From: Lachnospiraceae bacterium
GTDB lineage: Bacteria; Bacillota; Clostridia; Lachnospirales; Lachnospiraceae
Assembly (NCBI GenBank): GCA_017938405.1
Contig: JAGBBP010000049.1
Span: 235,607 to 299,606, forward strand
DNA length: 64,000 nucleotides
Direction: 5' to 3'
Under the pieces are notes generated by a model. The model was given only the letters and a program-made list of their open reading frames with translations. It made no database searches and was not told where the DNA came from. Both the position numbers and the translations under genes were made by a program. Below are positions 18,014 to 26,242 of this stretch, piece by piece (position 1 is the stretch's first letter; each line of letters opens with the position of its first letter).

Positions 18014-18946
18014 TTAATTCGCGGCGGAGTTTTTTTCCATCCGCTCCGGTAACTGGGACAAAATAATGCCCACAAACATCAGTGCGCAACCGCCGAATTC
18101 CCGGGCAGTCAGAAATTGTCCTAAAATCAACCACTCGCCGAGCACCGCAAACACCGACTCCAGACTCATAAGCAGGGTTGCAATGGTCGGCTCCGTATCC
18201 TTCTGGGCCACAATCTGAAGAGTGTACGCCACCCCGCCGGAAAACACGCCGGAAAACACAAGAGGCAGCCACGCCGAAAGGATATGGGACAGTTCCACCT
18301 TTTCCGTTAAAAACATCCCTGTCATGGCAATGACACCGCAGACCAGAAACTGGATACAGGACATGGCCACACCGTCGGTCTTCGGAGAAAAGTGATCAAT
18401 GACCAGAATATGTACCGTAAATACAACGGCACAGCCCAACAAATACAAATCTCCCGTTGCAATACGAAAGCCCTCCGTAATGCAGAGAAGATACATGCCG
18501 CATACCGCAAGCACTACCGCAATCCATACCTTAATACCGATCTTCTTGCGAAAGAAAATACCCGCAATCGGCACCAAAATCAAATACAGGGCAGTAATAA
18601 ATCCCGCTTTTCCCGGTTCATTGGTATGCAAAATACCGACCTGCTGTAACATGGTTGCCACAAACAATACCAAGCCGCAGCATATGCCGCCGGCAAGCAG
18701 CGTCTTTCTCTTTTCTTTTGCATCCCGGCTCTTTTCCTGCACTTCTTTCGCCTGTTTTTTCTTTCCCGAAACCAGACTGCGGATTGCCAAAAACACCGCC
18801 AGGGAAACACCGGCCAACATAGACCTTATACCGATAAACGCAAAGGGACCGATGTACTTCATTCCTTCGCTTTGCGCCACAAAGGAAAGTCCCCAAATAA
18901 ATGCCGCTAATAAAAGCAGGACATTTCCGCGCATTTTCTTTGTCAT
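18014..18946 (-). CDS. EamA/DMT-family transporter
   Basis: A 310-residue membrane protein with two EamA repeats and about ten hydrophobic spans; the opening segment MRGNVLLLLAAFIWGLSFVAQ is typical. A charged cytoplasmic loop (about 65-85) separates early helices. DMT exporters move amino acids or metabolites, but the substrate cannot be predicted from sequence. Its ATG overlaps the metH stop by one base (TAATG), so translation is coupled to metH; a role linked to methionine or C1 metabolism is possible but only inferred from position. Confidence 0.87.
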   Translation of the reverse strand: MTKKMRGNVLLLLAAFIWGLSFVAQSEGMKYIGPFAFIGIRSMLAGVSLAVFLAIRSLVSGKKKQAKEVQEKSRDAKEKRKTLLAGGICCGLVLFVATMLQQVGILHTNEPGKAGFITALYLILVPIAGIFFRKKIGIKVWIAVVLAVCGMYLLCITEGFRIATGDLYLLGCAVVFTVHILVIDHFSPKTDGVAMSCIQFLVCGVIAMTGMFLTEKVELSHILSAWLPLVFSGVFSGGVAYTLQIVAQKDTEPTIATLLMSLESVFAVLGEWLILGQFLTAREFGGCALMFVGIILSQLPERMEKNSAAN

Positions 18947-21441
18947 TACTTTGTTCCTCCTACCAACTGTTTTGCAAGAACTACCGCTCCCTGGGCATCC
19001 TTTGCATAACCGTCCGCACCGATTTCATTTGCATACTCTTCCGTGGTTACCGCACCGCCAATCATCACCTTGGCGCGGAGACCTTCCCGGTTTCTGAGTT
19101 CCACAACCTCCGCCATGGAACGCATGGTGGTTGTCATCAACGCCGAAAGGGCAATCAAATCCGCATCCTCACGCTTTGCTTCCGCAATAATGGTTTCCGC
19201 TGTAACATCCTTGCCCAAATCCACCACACGGAATCCGTGATTTTTTAACATCAGGGTAACCAGATTTTTTCCGATATCATGAATGTCGCCCTCTACCGTT
19301 GCAATAAGTACCGTTCCGGCTTGCTTGGTATCGCCGCCTTTTTGTAACTCCGGCTCCAATACCTCTACTGCAGCCTTCATAGCTTCCGCTGCACCGATTA
19401 ATTGTGGCAAAAAGTATTTCTTCTGTTCAAACCGGTTCCCCGCTTCCGTAATGGCCGGAATCAGTTCACTTTCCAAAATTACCGACGCTTCTTTCCCTTC
19501 GGCGAGAGCTTGTCGGGTCAAGGCTGTAATTGATTTTTTCTCCCCCCGTAACACGGCCTGCATTAACGGCGTCATCGTCTGCATGGCCTCTTCCTTTTTC
19601 TCCGGCATCTTTTCCGTTACCGGCACCGCTACTGCTTTTACAGGCTGTGCCGCTTCCTTCTCTCTCTTTTCTTGTAAAAGAGCCGCCCGGTCGATATAGC
19701 GCTTTGCGGAATCCTCCTTTGCACGTAAAACATCCGATGCATAAACCAGATTCATTAATAAATCCTGGTTCGGATTTACGATTGCCATGGTAAGACCGCC
19801 CGCAATGGCCATCATTAAAAACGCCGTATTAATATACCCCCGCTCCGGTAAACCATAGGAAATATTGGACAAACCGCAGGTGGTTGCAACCCCCAGTTCC
19901 TCCTTACAATACTTTATGGTGTCCAGGGCATCTAACGCTGCCATGGGCTCTGCGCCCACCGTCATGACCAAACCGTCCGCTACAATGGATTCCTTCGGAA
20001 TTCCGTATTCATTTGCCTTTTGCACCAAAGAATGGAGGTTCTCCCTGCGCTCTGCTGCATCCTTCGGGAGGCCGTTACTGCCGAGAGGCAATACCACAAC
20101 CATTGCGCCGTATTTTTTTACAAGCGGGAACAAACGCTCCGCTCTTCCCTCCTCTAAAGAAACCGAATTCACCAACGCCCGGCCCGGGTATATCCGAAGG
20201 GCTGCCTCCATCACTTCCGCATCACTGGTATCGATGGAAAGCGGAAGATTGGTTGCCTGGGTTACTTCTTCAATAATCCGGCTCATCATTTCCTTCTCAT
20301 CGATTCCGCCCATTCCCACATTAACATCTAAGATTGCCGCGCCGTTTTCTTCCTGCTCTCTTGCAAACTCCACTGCCATAGAAGTATCTCCGGCACGCAG
20401 TGCTTCCTGAAACTTCTTCTTGCCGGTGGGGTTAATTCGTTCTCCCACCGGTAAAAAGGAACCGTTAAGATCAATACTTACCATACGACGCTCATTGGTT
20501 ACCGCCCGCACCGGCTCTCCGGAAATATGCGGAGGAAATGCCTTTGCCAAAGCTTCATACAAATATGCGATATGGTCCAGTGTGGTACCGCAGCAACCGC
20601 CTAAAATCCCGGCGCCCGCTTCTACCAGCTGTTTCATTTCTTTTGCAAACACTTCCGGCGTCTGGCTGTATACGGTTTCTCCGGAAACCAGCTTCGGCAT
20701 TCCCGCATTCGGCTTCGCAATCACCGGTACATTCGCCACCGACTTCATTCTGCGGACAATTTCCAGACAGTTTGCCGGACCTGCACCGCAGTTTACACCA
20801 ACCGCATCCGCACCAAGACCCTGTAATACCAGCATCGCCGTCTCCGGCTCCGTACCGTACAAAGTATGACCGGACTCATCAAAGGTCATGGTTACCATCA
20901 CCGGCAAGTCACAAAGCTCCCCGGCCGCAATCAGTGCCGCACGGGTCTCCTGCAGGCTCATCATGGTTTCAATGACAAACAAATCCACGCCGCTGTCAAT
21001 CAATACCTGCATCTGCTCTTTATAAACATTTACCGCTTCTTCAAAAGAAAGCGGTCCCAACGGTTGTAACAGCTTTCCCGTCATAGTCACATCACCGGCG
21101 ATAAACGGAATAAACTGTGCATTCCGTTTTTCCACCATATATTCTCCCACGGCACGCTTACTTAAGCCTACCAGCTCTCTGTTGAGCTCCGTAAGCTTAT
21201 CTTCCAATCCGTATTCCGCCAGCTTAATCCGGTTCGCGGAAAAGGTCGGCGCATAAATAATATCCGTCCCCCGATGCAAATAACTTTTCTGCAAATTGAT
21301 AAAGCACTCCGGATTATCTAAAATCCACTGCTCCGGGCATACTCCGGTGGGCATCCCCGCCTTTTGTAAATTACTGCCCGTGGCTCCGTCCAAAAACACC
21401 AGACGTCCCTCTGCCAGTTCCCTAAATTCCTGTTTCGTCAT
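18946..21441 (-). CDS. metH: Cobalamin-dependent methionine synthase, short form lacking the reactivation domain
   Basis: An 831-residue MetH-like enzyme transferring methyl from methyl-tetrahydrofolate through cobalamin to homocysteine. Domains: homocysteine methyltransferase (1-about 300, zinc cysteines in GVNCGAGP and GGCCGTT), pterin-binding (about 320-590, GERINPTGKKKF), cobalamin cap (about 630-705) and B12-binding (about 710-831) with DIHDIGKN at 719-726 and cobalt ligand His721. The C-terminal AdoMet reactivation domain of E. coli MetH (about 1,227 residues) is absent, so a separate activase is expected elsewhere. It follows metF by 12 bases. Confidence 0.93.
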   Translation of the reverse strand: MTKQEFRELAEGRLVFLDGATGSNLQKAGMPTGVCPEQWILDNPECFINLQKSYLHRGTDIIYAPTFSANRIKLAEYGLEDKLTELNRELVGLSKRAVGEYMVEKRNAQFIPFIAGDVTMTGKLLQPLGPLSFEEAVNVYKEQMQVLIDSGVDLFVIETMMSLQETRAALIAAGELCDLPVMVTMTFDESGHTLYGTEPETAMLVLQGLGADAVGVNCGAGPANCLEIVRRMKSVANVPVIAKPNAGMPKLVSGETVYSQTPEVFAKEMKQLVEAGAGILGGCCGTTLDHIAYLYEALAKAFPPHISGEPVRAVTNERRMVSIDLNGSFLPVGERINPTGKKKFQEALRAGDTSMAVEFAREQEENGAAILDVNVGMGGIDEKEMMSRIIEEVTQATNLPLSIDTSDAEVMEAALRIYPGRALVNSVSLEEGRAERLFPLVKKYGAMVVVLPLGSNGLPKDAAERRENLHSLVQKANEYGIPKESIVADGLVMTVGAEPMAALDALDTIKYCKEELGVATTCGLSNISYGLPERGYINTAFLMMAIAGGLTMAIVNPNQDLLMNLVYASDVLRAKEDSAKRYIDRAALLQEKREKEAAQPVKAVAVPVTEKMPEKKEEAMQTMTPLMQAVLRGEKKSITALTRQALAEGKEASVILESELIPAITEAGNRFEQKKYFLPQLIGAAEAMKAAVEVLEPELQKGGDTKQAGTVLIATVEGDIHDIGKNLVTLMLKNHGFRVVDLGKDVTAETIIAEAKREDADLIALSALMTTTMRSMAEVVELRNREGLRAKVMIGGAVTTEEYANEIGADGYAKDAQGAVVLAKQLVGGTK

Positions 21442-21453
21442 GTTTTACACCGC

Positions 21454-22317
21454 CTAAATCAAATTTTTAATACTGTCGCAAATACGCTTTGCCACCGCCG
21501 GATTGTTCATGGTATACACATGAATTCCCTCCGCATCGTGAGCCACCAAATCTACAATCTGGTTCACCGCATAAATCATTCCGGCATCAAATAATGCGTC
21601 CTTATCAAACTCATACTTTTGCAAAATACGCTTAAACTTCTCCGGCAAAGATGCTCCGCAAAGGGTCACCATCCGTTCAATCTGGGCACGGTTAATCACC
21701 GGCATGATTCCCGCGGAAACCGGTGCTTTGATGTCCGCAATCCGCATGTTTTCCCGGAACTTGTAATACAAATCGTTATCAAAAAACAGCTGGGAAATCA
21801 AAAACTCCGCTCCCGCTTCCGTCTTTTTCTTTAAATTATGTAAGTCCGTTACCTTATCCGGTGCTTCGGTATGTCCCTCCGGATAACAGGCTCCCGCCAC
21901 ACAAAGATTGCTGCGCTTGTCTCTTAAAAAGGACACCAGCTCCGATGCATAGAAAAACTCCTCCTTCGGCGGAATGTCCGGATTTTTATCCCCCCGAAGC
22001 GCCAGCACGTTTTCGATACCTGCTTCCGCAAGTTCATCCGTAAAAGCAAGAATTTCATCCTTTGTATAATTAATACAAGTCAAATGTACCACCGGCTCGA
22101 TACCATATTCCTTTTTTATCTTTTTTGCCAGACCTACCGTCAGGCTGTTCGTCGCAGAACCTCCCGCACCGAAAGTCACACTGATAAAGTCCGGCTTTAA
22201 GCCGCAAAGCACTTCTAAGGTCTCATCAATGCTCTTTAAGGTCGTATCCCGCTTCGGCGGGAAAATTTCAAAGGAAAGTACTGTTTTTTTCTGCTGATAC
22301 ACTTCGCTGAGTCTCAT
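21454..22317 (-). CDS. metF: 5,10-methylenetetrahydrofolate reductase
   Basis: A 287-residue TIM-barrel flavoprotein reducing methylene-THF to methyl-THF, the methyl donor for the adjacent MetH. Motifs: SFEIFPPK near the N-terminus (catalytic Glu), FISVTFGAGG, HLTC and the ALRGDKNPD FAD/substrate segment. Length fits the short bacterial MetF without an N-terminal extension. It is first of metF-metH-EamA, with a sigmaA promoter directly upstream. No SAM riboswitch or T-box fits in the short leader. Confidence 0.95.
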   Translation of the reverse strand: MRLSEVYQQKKTVLSFEIFPPKRDTTLKSIDETLEVLCGLKPDFISVTFGAGGSATNSLTVGLAKKIKKEYGIEPVVHLTCINYTKDEILAFTDELAEAGIENVLALRGDKNPDIPPKEEFFYASELVSFLRDKRSNLCVAGACYPEGHTEAPDKVTDLHNLKKKTEAGAEFLISQLFFDNDLYYKFRENMRIADIKAPVSAGIMPVINRAQIERMVTLCGASLPEKFKRILQKYEFDKDALFDAGMIYAVNQIVDLVAHDAEGIHVYTMNNPAVAKRICDSIKNLI

Positions 22318-22356
22318 AAGATTTCTCTCCGTTTCTATCGTCTTTTTATCATTTTT

Positions 22357-22385
22357 ATCCTAACATATCTGCCGATGTTCTGCAA
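22357..22385 (-). promoter_or_regulatory. sigmaA promoter of metF-metH-EamA
   Basis: Minus strand: TTGCAG (22380-22385), 17-base spacer, TAGGAT (22357-22362). The leader is only about 30 bases, leaving no room for a riboswitch. Confidence 0.7.
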
Positions 22386-22388
22386 AAA

Positions 22389-23012
22389 TCATACACGATG
22401 ATTCAGCCGCAACCGCAACACCGGCTTATACAATGCCGTCGCTAATGCAATCTTCATCGCATCAAAGGGAAGAAACGACAACACACATGCTACCGTTGCC
22501 TCCTTTAAAGATGCTCCGTCGCCGTAAAAAAAACAAAACCACAAGGTTCCCACCGCATATAAAACAAACGTCCCCACAATCATACCGGTTACAAAAAAAG
22601 CGATTCCTTTTTTCCTCCCCGCTTTGCCTAAAAATCCACCCACTATCGCCACACATGGTAAGTATCCCAGTAAGAATCCTCCGGTGGGACCGAACAAAAC
22701 ACCGACGCCCGCCGTATAGCCGGAAAACACCGGAAGCCCCACAAACCCTATACACAAATACAAACATGTACTGACACAACCAAGCTTCGGTCCCAGTAAC
22801 AAGCCGGTCAGGTACAAAAGGAAACTTCCCAATGTAATTCCCACCGGACTAAAGGGCAAATACAAGGTATGGGGTGCCAAAATACAAAGTACCGCAGTAT
22901 ATAGTGCCGCCATTGTTAATTCTACAATCGTATCCCCGCTGTTTCTCTTACTTTTATTCGTTTGGCCATTTTCACTTTTTGTAATTTGTAATTCTTCCCG
23001 TGACTTTTCCAA
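22389..23012 (-). CDS. bioY: Biotin transporter BioY
   Basis: BioY is the substrate-binding S component of an ECF-type biotin transporter. The 207-residue protein has a polar N-terminus (1-28) and about six hydrophobic helices, with the BioY-typical GLPVFSGYTAGVGVLFGPTG segment and GYLPC. It lies 19 bases after birA on the same strand, a biotin uptake plus attachment pair. No biotin synthesis genes are nearby, in keeping with biotin scavenging. The EcfA/T partners are not in the window. Confidence 0.92.
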   Translation of the reverse strand: MEKSREELQITKSENGQTNKSKRNSGDTIVELTMAALYTAVLCILAPHTLYLPFSPVGITLGSFLLYLTGLLLGPKLGCVSTCLYLCIGFVGLPVFSGYTAGVGVLFGPTGGFLLGYLPCVAIVGGFLGKAGRKKGIAFFVTGMIVGTFVLYAVGTLWFCFFYGDGASLKEATVACVLSFLPFDAMKIALATALYKPVLRLRLNHRV

Positions 23013-23031
23013 ACCTATTCTCCTCTATTTC

Positions 23032-23826
23032 CTACAATCGGACACTGACCTCTCCGCTGGAAAGGATTTCTGACTTATCTTCCCGTTTGATGACCAAATG
23101 TCCGTCCTTATCGATATCCGTTACTACCGCCCGGTAGTCTCCGGTCGCCGCCAAAACCGTCACTTCCCTGCCCAAAAGAATCGACCGACTCTTATATTCT
23201 TCCATAAAGACTGCTGTAGAAAGCTGTCCGTAAAATTTTTCAAACTCCTCCCATACGGCAAAAATTAATTCTTCGTTTAATATTTCGCGTTCTGTCGTAT
23301 CTTCTAAGCATCCCACAATATCCTTTAACTCGTCCGGTACGGATTGTTTTTTTACATTAATTCCGATCCCGAGAATCACATAATCCGGATATTCCGACAC
23401 AGCCGACAAACCTGCTTCCGCCAAAATCCCGCAAACTTTCCTTCCGTTCACGAATATGTCGTTCACCCATTTTATTCCGGCTGTCACATTACTTACCCTT
23501 TCAATTGCCCGCGCCACCGCAACTGCTGCACAGGTTGTCACCAATAAAGCTTTCTCTGCCGGTATCTTTGGGCGCAGTACCATACTCATGTAAATACCTC
23601 CCTCCGGCGAAAAAAAACTTCGCCCGAGACGCCCCTTTCCTTTGCTCTGACGTTTTGCCACCACCAAAGTTCCCTCAGGTGCTCCCTCTGCCGCCAATCC
23701 TTTTCCTACCCGGTTGGTGGAATCAATCTCCTCCAACTCTATTACACTCTGCACCAATGGGTTCCGCCGCAGGCAGGTACACAGGCTGCTTTCCGCTTCG
23801 TTTCTTCTACTTCTTTTCGTCGCCAT
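23032..23826 (-). CDS. birA: Biotin-[acetyl-CoA-carboxylase] ligase, no repressor domain
   Basis: Biotin protein ligase joins biotin to carboxylase carrier domains through biotinyl-5'-AMP. The ligase domain shows DSTN near residue 35, the GRLGRSFFSP adenylate loop and KWVNDIF. At 264 residues it lacks the N-terminal winged helix of bifunctional BirA, so it should not repress transcription itself. AAAGGAGG 7 bases before the ATG at 23826 fixes the start nine codons inside the open frame. It is first in birA-bioY. Confidence 0.92.
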   Translation of the reverse strand: MATKRSRRNEAESSLCTCLRRNPLVQSVIELEEIDSTNRVGKGLAAEGAPEGTLVVAKRQSKGKGRLGRSFFSPEGGIYMSMVLRPKIPAEKALLVTTCAAVAVARAIERVSNVTAGIKWVNDIFVNGRKVCGILAEAGLSAVSEYPDYVILGIGINVKKQSVPDELKDIVGCLEDTTEREILNEELIFAVWEEFEKFYGQLSTAVFMEEYKSRSILLGREVTVLAATGDYRAVVTDIDKDGHLVIKREDKSEILSSGEVSVRL

Positions 23827-23871
23827 TTTCCTGCCTCCTTTCCGGACTTTCACGTTGACTCACTTGCAAAC

Positions 23872-23901
23872 ATCGTACCATGTAACGCCCCGAATTGTCA
23901 A
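23872..23901 (-). promoter_or_regulatory. sigmaA promoter of birA-bioY
   Basis: Minus strand: TTGACA (23896-23901), 18-base spacer, TACGAT (23872-23877). It is divergent from the promoter of the FliK-like gene. No BirA-type palindrome was seen. Confidence 0.68.
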
Positions 23902-23924
23902 CCGAGGGTGTTATCAGAATTTCC

Positions 23925-23953
23925 TTGCCTTTCTCATAAAAAAAAGCTATACT
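23925..23953 (+). promoter_or_regulatory. sigmaA promoter of the FliK-like gene
   Basis: TTGCCT (23925-23930), 17-base spacer, TATACT (23948-23953). Confidence 0.72.
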
Positions 23954-24002
23954 TAAAACAAATAAATACCGATTCATTTATTAGGAAAGGAGGCTTTTGC
24001 CC

Positions 24003-25787
24003 ATGGGACTGTTTCACAATATTTTCGGATTACCGCAAACTGCCGGACAAAACGGAGTTTCAGGCAAACGTACTTCTTTTTCTTCCGGAAAAGATACCGT
24101 TACCTTAACCAAAGGCGAGGTAGTAAAAGGGGAAGTCACGGATTTGCGCAGTAACGAAGTTACCATTCGTCTGGAAGACGGTAAAACACTGCATGCCAAA
24201 TTAAGTACGGCAATGGATCTTTCCATCGGACAAAAAGCGGAATTTTTCGTACAGGAAACCAATGATGTTCTGATTACTTTAAAACTGCTCTCCGACGGTG
24301 ATACCTCCTTTACGGAGTCCGCCATCGACAAAGCTTTGGAAGCCTCCGGGTTTCCGAAATCCCAACATGCCGCAGATATCGTACGGTCGCTGCTAAATGC
24401 GGGTCTTCCGGCAAGCAAGGAAATGATTCAGAAAATGATGCAGTATTCTGCTGCCAACAAAGATGTGGAGCTTTCCACACTGACCGCACTGTTAAAGCAT
24501 AATCTGCCGGTTTCCAAGGAAAATGCAACACAGTTACAGGCATATCGAAATTTTGAACATCGCTTGTTAGGGCAGGCCGCCACCCTGACCACCTCCCTTA
24601 CCGATGCTTTTTCTTACGGCGAAGCATCCGCCTCTTTTACAGAAGGGATTTTATCCCTGTTTTTCGGCGAAGATACCGGAACGCAGAAGACATTTACTTC
24701 GATGCAATCCATGCCGGAACCTTCTACCGATGCTATAACCGGTAACCAAACCGGTCAGTCAAACGGTGTTACTTCTTCTACCGGTAACCTCTCCGGGCTT
24801 CCTCTCGGAAAAACTCTTGTAAACGGTGATACCACCATGCTTACCGGTTCCGACTCCTTTCCCCCATTCGAAACTCTGTCTGCTTCCGGCGATATGCAGG
24901 CGGTTTCCTCTGAAGTTTCGTCTGAACACACCGTGAGTTCCTCAGCTTCCGAAGATCAGCTGCCCTTAAAGCAACTTCTTTCGGACGCCGCGTATTCCTC
25001 TGTTGAAAAAGCATTGGAAACGCTGGCTTCGGATTCTCCGGAATTTTCTTCGTTACAAGCAGATTTCGGAAACGGCACACTTACGGCAAAGCAATTCTTC
25101 TCCGCCCTTTCTTCCGGAACACAAAACGGACTGTCGGAGAAAATTTCGTCGTTATTCAAAGAAGAACCGGCACTGTCCGAATTACTCGGCAAAACCGTAT
25201 TAAATGAATTTGTACTGACTCCGGAGGATTTGACAAAAGAACATTCCATTGAGGAATTTTATACCCGTACCGCCAAAACGCTTACGAAGTTAAGTGAACT
25301 GACTTCCAGCGAAAGCAACTCCGCCGCCCTGAAAACCGTGGCGGATACCGCCTCCAATATGCAGGAAAATATTCAGTTTATGAATACCCTGAATCATATC
25401 TTTCCGTATGTGCAGCTTCCGTTAAAGCTGACGGAACAGCTGACTCACGGGGAACTTTATGTCTACACAAAGAAAAAAGACCTCTCTGCAAAAAATAAGG
25501 AGGTCAGTATCTTACTACATTTGGACATGGATGCCCTCGGTCCTACTGACATTCATCTAACCTTACTGCAACAAAACGTTACCGCAAGATTTTACTTGAA
25601 CGAAGCCGATGCGGAGGCCCTTGTCTCCGAGCAACTCCCGTCTCTTACCGAAGCGTTACAAAAGAAAGGATATTCCCTGAATGCTTCCGTGATGCACCGG
25701 GAAAAAGAACCGGACATTGTCTCGGACTTTTTGGAAGACGGAGACGCTACTCCGATGAAACGGTTCCGCTTCGACATTCGGGCATAA
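24003..25787 (+). CDS. FliK-like (flagellar hook-length control family) protein
   Basis: A 594-residue protein whose last about 100 residues resemble the Flg_hook domain of FliK (LDMDALGPTDIHLTLL and VTARFYLNEADAEALVSEQLP). The N-terminus (about 30-110) has a beta-rich repeat with KGEVVKGEVTDLRSNEV; the middle (about 200-330) is Ser/Thr-rich and low in complexity. FliK measures hook length and switches the export gate. Here the gene stands alone, with no flagellar genes around it and an ordinary sigmaA promoter, so a role in another secretion process is possible. AAAGGAGG 9 bases before the ATG at 24003 decides this start over a TTG two codons earlier. An unusual palindromic element follows. 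Confidence 0.68.
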   Translation: MGLFHNIFGLPQTAGQNGVSGKRTSFSSGKDTVTLTKGEVVKGEVTDLRSNEVTIRLEDGKTLHAKLSTAMDLSIGQKAEFFVQETNDVLITLKLLSDGDTSFTESAIDKALEASGFPKSQHAADIVRSLLNAGLPASKEMIQKMMQYSAANKDVELSTLTALLKHNLPVSKENATQLQAYRNFEHRLLGQAATLTTSLTDAFSYGEASASFTEGILSLFFGEDTGTQKTFTSMQSMPEPSTDAITGNQTGQSNGVTSSTGNLSGLPLGKTLVNGDTTMLTGSDSFPPFETLSASGDMQAVSSEVSSEHTVSSSASEDQLPLKQLLSDAAYSSVEKALETLASDSPEFSSLQADFGNGTLTAKQFFSALSSGTQNGLSEKISSLFKEEPALSELLGKTVLNEFVLTPEDLTKEHSIEEFYTRTAKTLTKLSELTSSESNSAALKTVADTASNMQENIQFMNTLNHIFPYVQLPLKLTEQLTHGELYVYTKKKDLSAKNKEVSILLHLDMDALGPTDIHLTLLQQNVTARFYLNEADAEALVSEQLPSLTEALQKKGYSLNASVMHREKEPDIVSDFLEDGDATPMKRFRFDIRA

Positions 25788-25799
25788 CTACACATCAAA

Positions 25800-25812
25800 G
25801 GGGGCGTCGCAT
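25800..25812. repeat. Left copy of a 13-bp direct repeat flanking the palindromic element
   Basis: GGGGGCGTCGCAT, repeated exactly at 26208-26220. The right copy is the left arm of an intrinsic terminator. The pair looks like a target-site duplication made when the 395-bp sequence between them inserted. Confidence 0.75.
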
Positions 25813-26207
25813 CTGGAATAAGCGCCGGCATCGGGCGTGGCGAACTCTTGCGTAGCCCTTGCAGATACACAAAAGTCGGTCTCCTATATTTTCTTTTATG
25901 TCATTTAGAATATAGTCGGTGCCTTTCGCATTATTCACTTTGAACTTTACGTAGGATAGTAGACTTTCTTATTACTTCGACCACCTGACAGCAACGCACG
26001 GACAGGAGGTCCGGGCGAGCCCGCCATAAGGCATGGATGCCGCATCAGGGCGGTTGCGTCACTTGCTCTTTTGTATGGCGAAGTAATTAGAAAGACTCTA
26101 TCCGAAGTACGAGAAAAGGGGATAACGCGAAAGACACCGGCTAAACTATTACTGTTAAGAAGAAAATATAGGAGACCGACTTATTTTATATGTCGATAAG
26201 CAAGAGT
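25813..26207. repeat. Hyper-palindromic element of 395 bp (MITE-like or large structured RNA)
   Basis: No convincing protein frame. The sequence folds back as nested stems: 25844-25851 with 26200-26207 (8 bp), 25874-25895 with 26160-26181 (22 bp, perfect), 25913-25929 with 26127-26143 (15 of 17), 25950-25979 with 26079-26111 (long, imperfect). The centre (about 25991-26057) is GC-rich and forms small hairpins GGAC-N5-GTCC, GGGC-GA-GCCC and GGCAT-GG-ATGCC inside a GCAAC/GTTGC stem. The flanking 13-bp repeat suggests insertion into the terminator between the FliK-like gene and fprA. It may be a non-autonomous mobile element, a structured non-coding RNA, or both; I did not recognise a known RNA family. 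Confidence 0.7.
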
Positions 26208-26208
26208 G

Positions 26209-26241
26209 GGGGCGTCGCATTCTAAATGCGACGCCCCTTTT
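26209..26241 (+). terminator. Intrinsic terminator, right half of a split bidirectional hairpin
   Basis: A 13-bp stem (26209-26221 with 26225-26237), 3-base loop, TTTT. It ends plus-strand transcripts coming through the palindromic element, 2 bases before the fprA stop codon. With the left repeat rejoined it would read AAAG before and TTTT after the stem, a symmetric terminator for both convergent genes. Confidence 0.88.
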
Positions 26242-26242
26242 C

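Noticed and set aside
18399..19097. 232-codon plus-strand frame opposite the EamA gene
   Set aside because: Antisense to a well-supported transporter and metH; no start signals and no recognisable domain.
19283..20975. Several long open frames on the plus strand opposite metH
   Set aside because: They are antisense shadows of metH: low-complexity, no ribosome binding sites, and metH has clear family motifs throughout.
22318..22388. A SAM riboswitch or T-box before metF
   Set aside because: The leader from the predicted promoter is only about 30 bases.
25800..26241. Group II intron or retron
   Set aside because: No reverse transcriptase frame, no GUGYG 5' end and no domain V signature seen.
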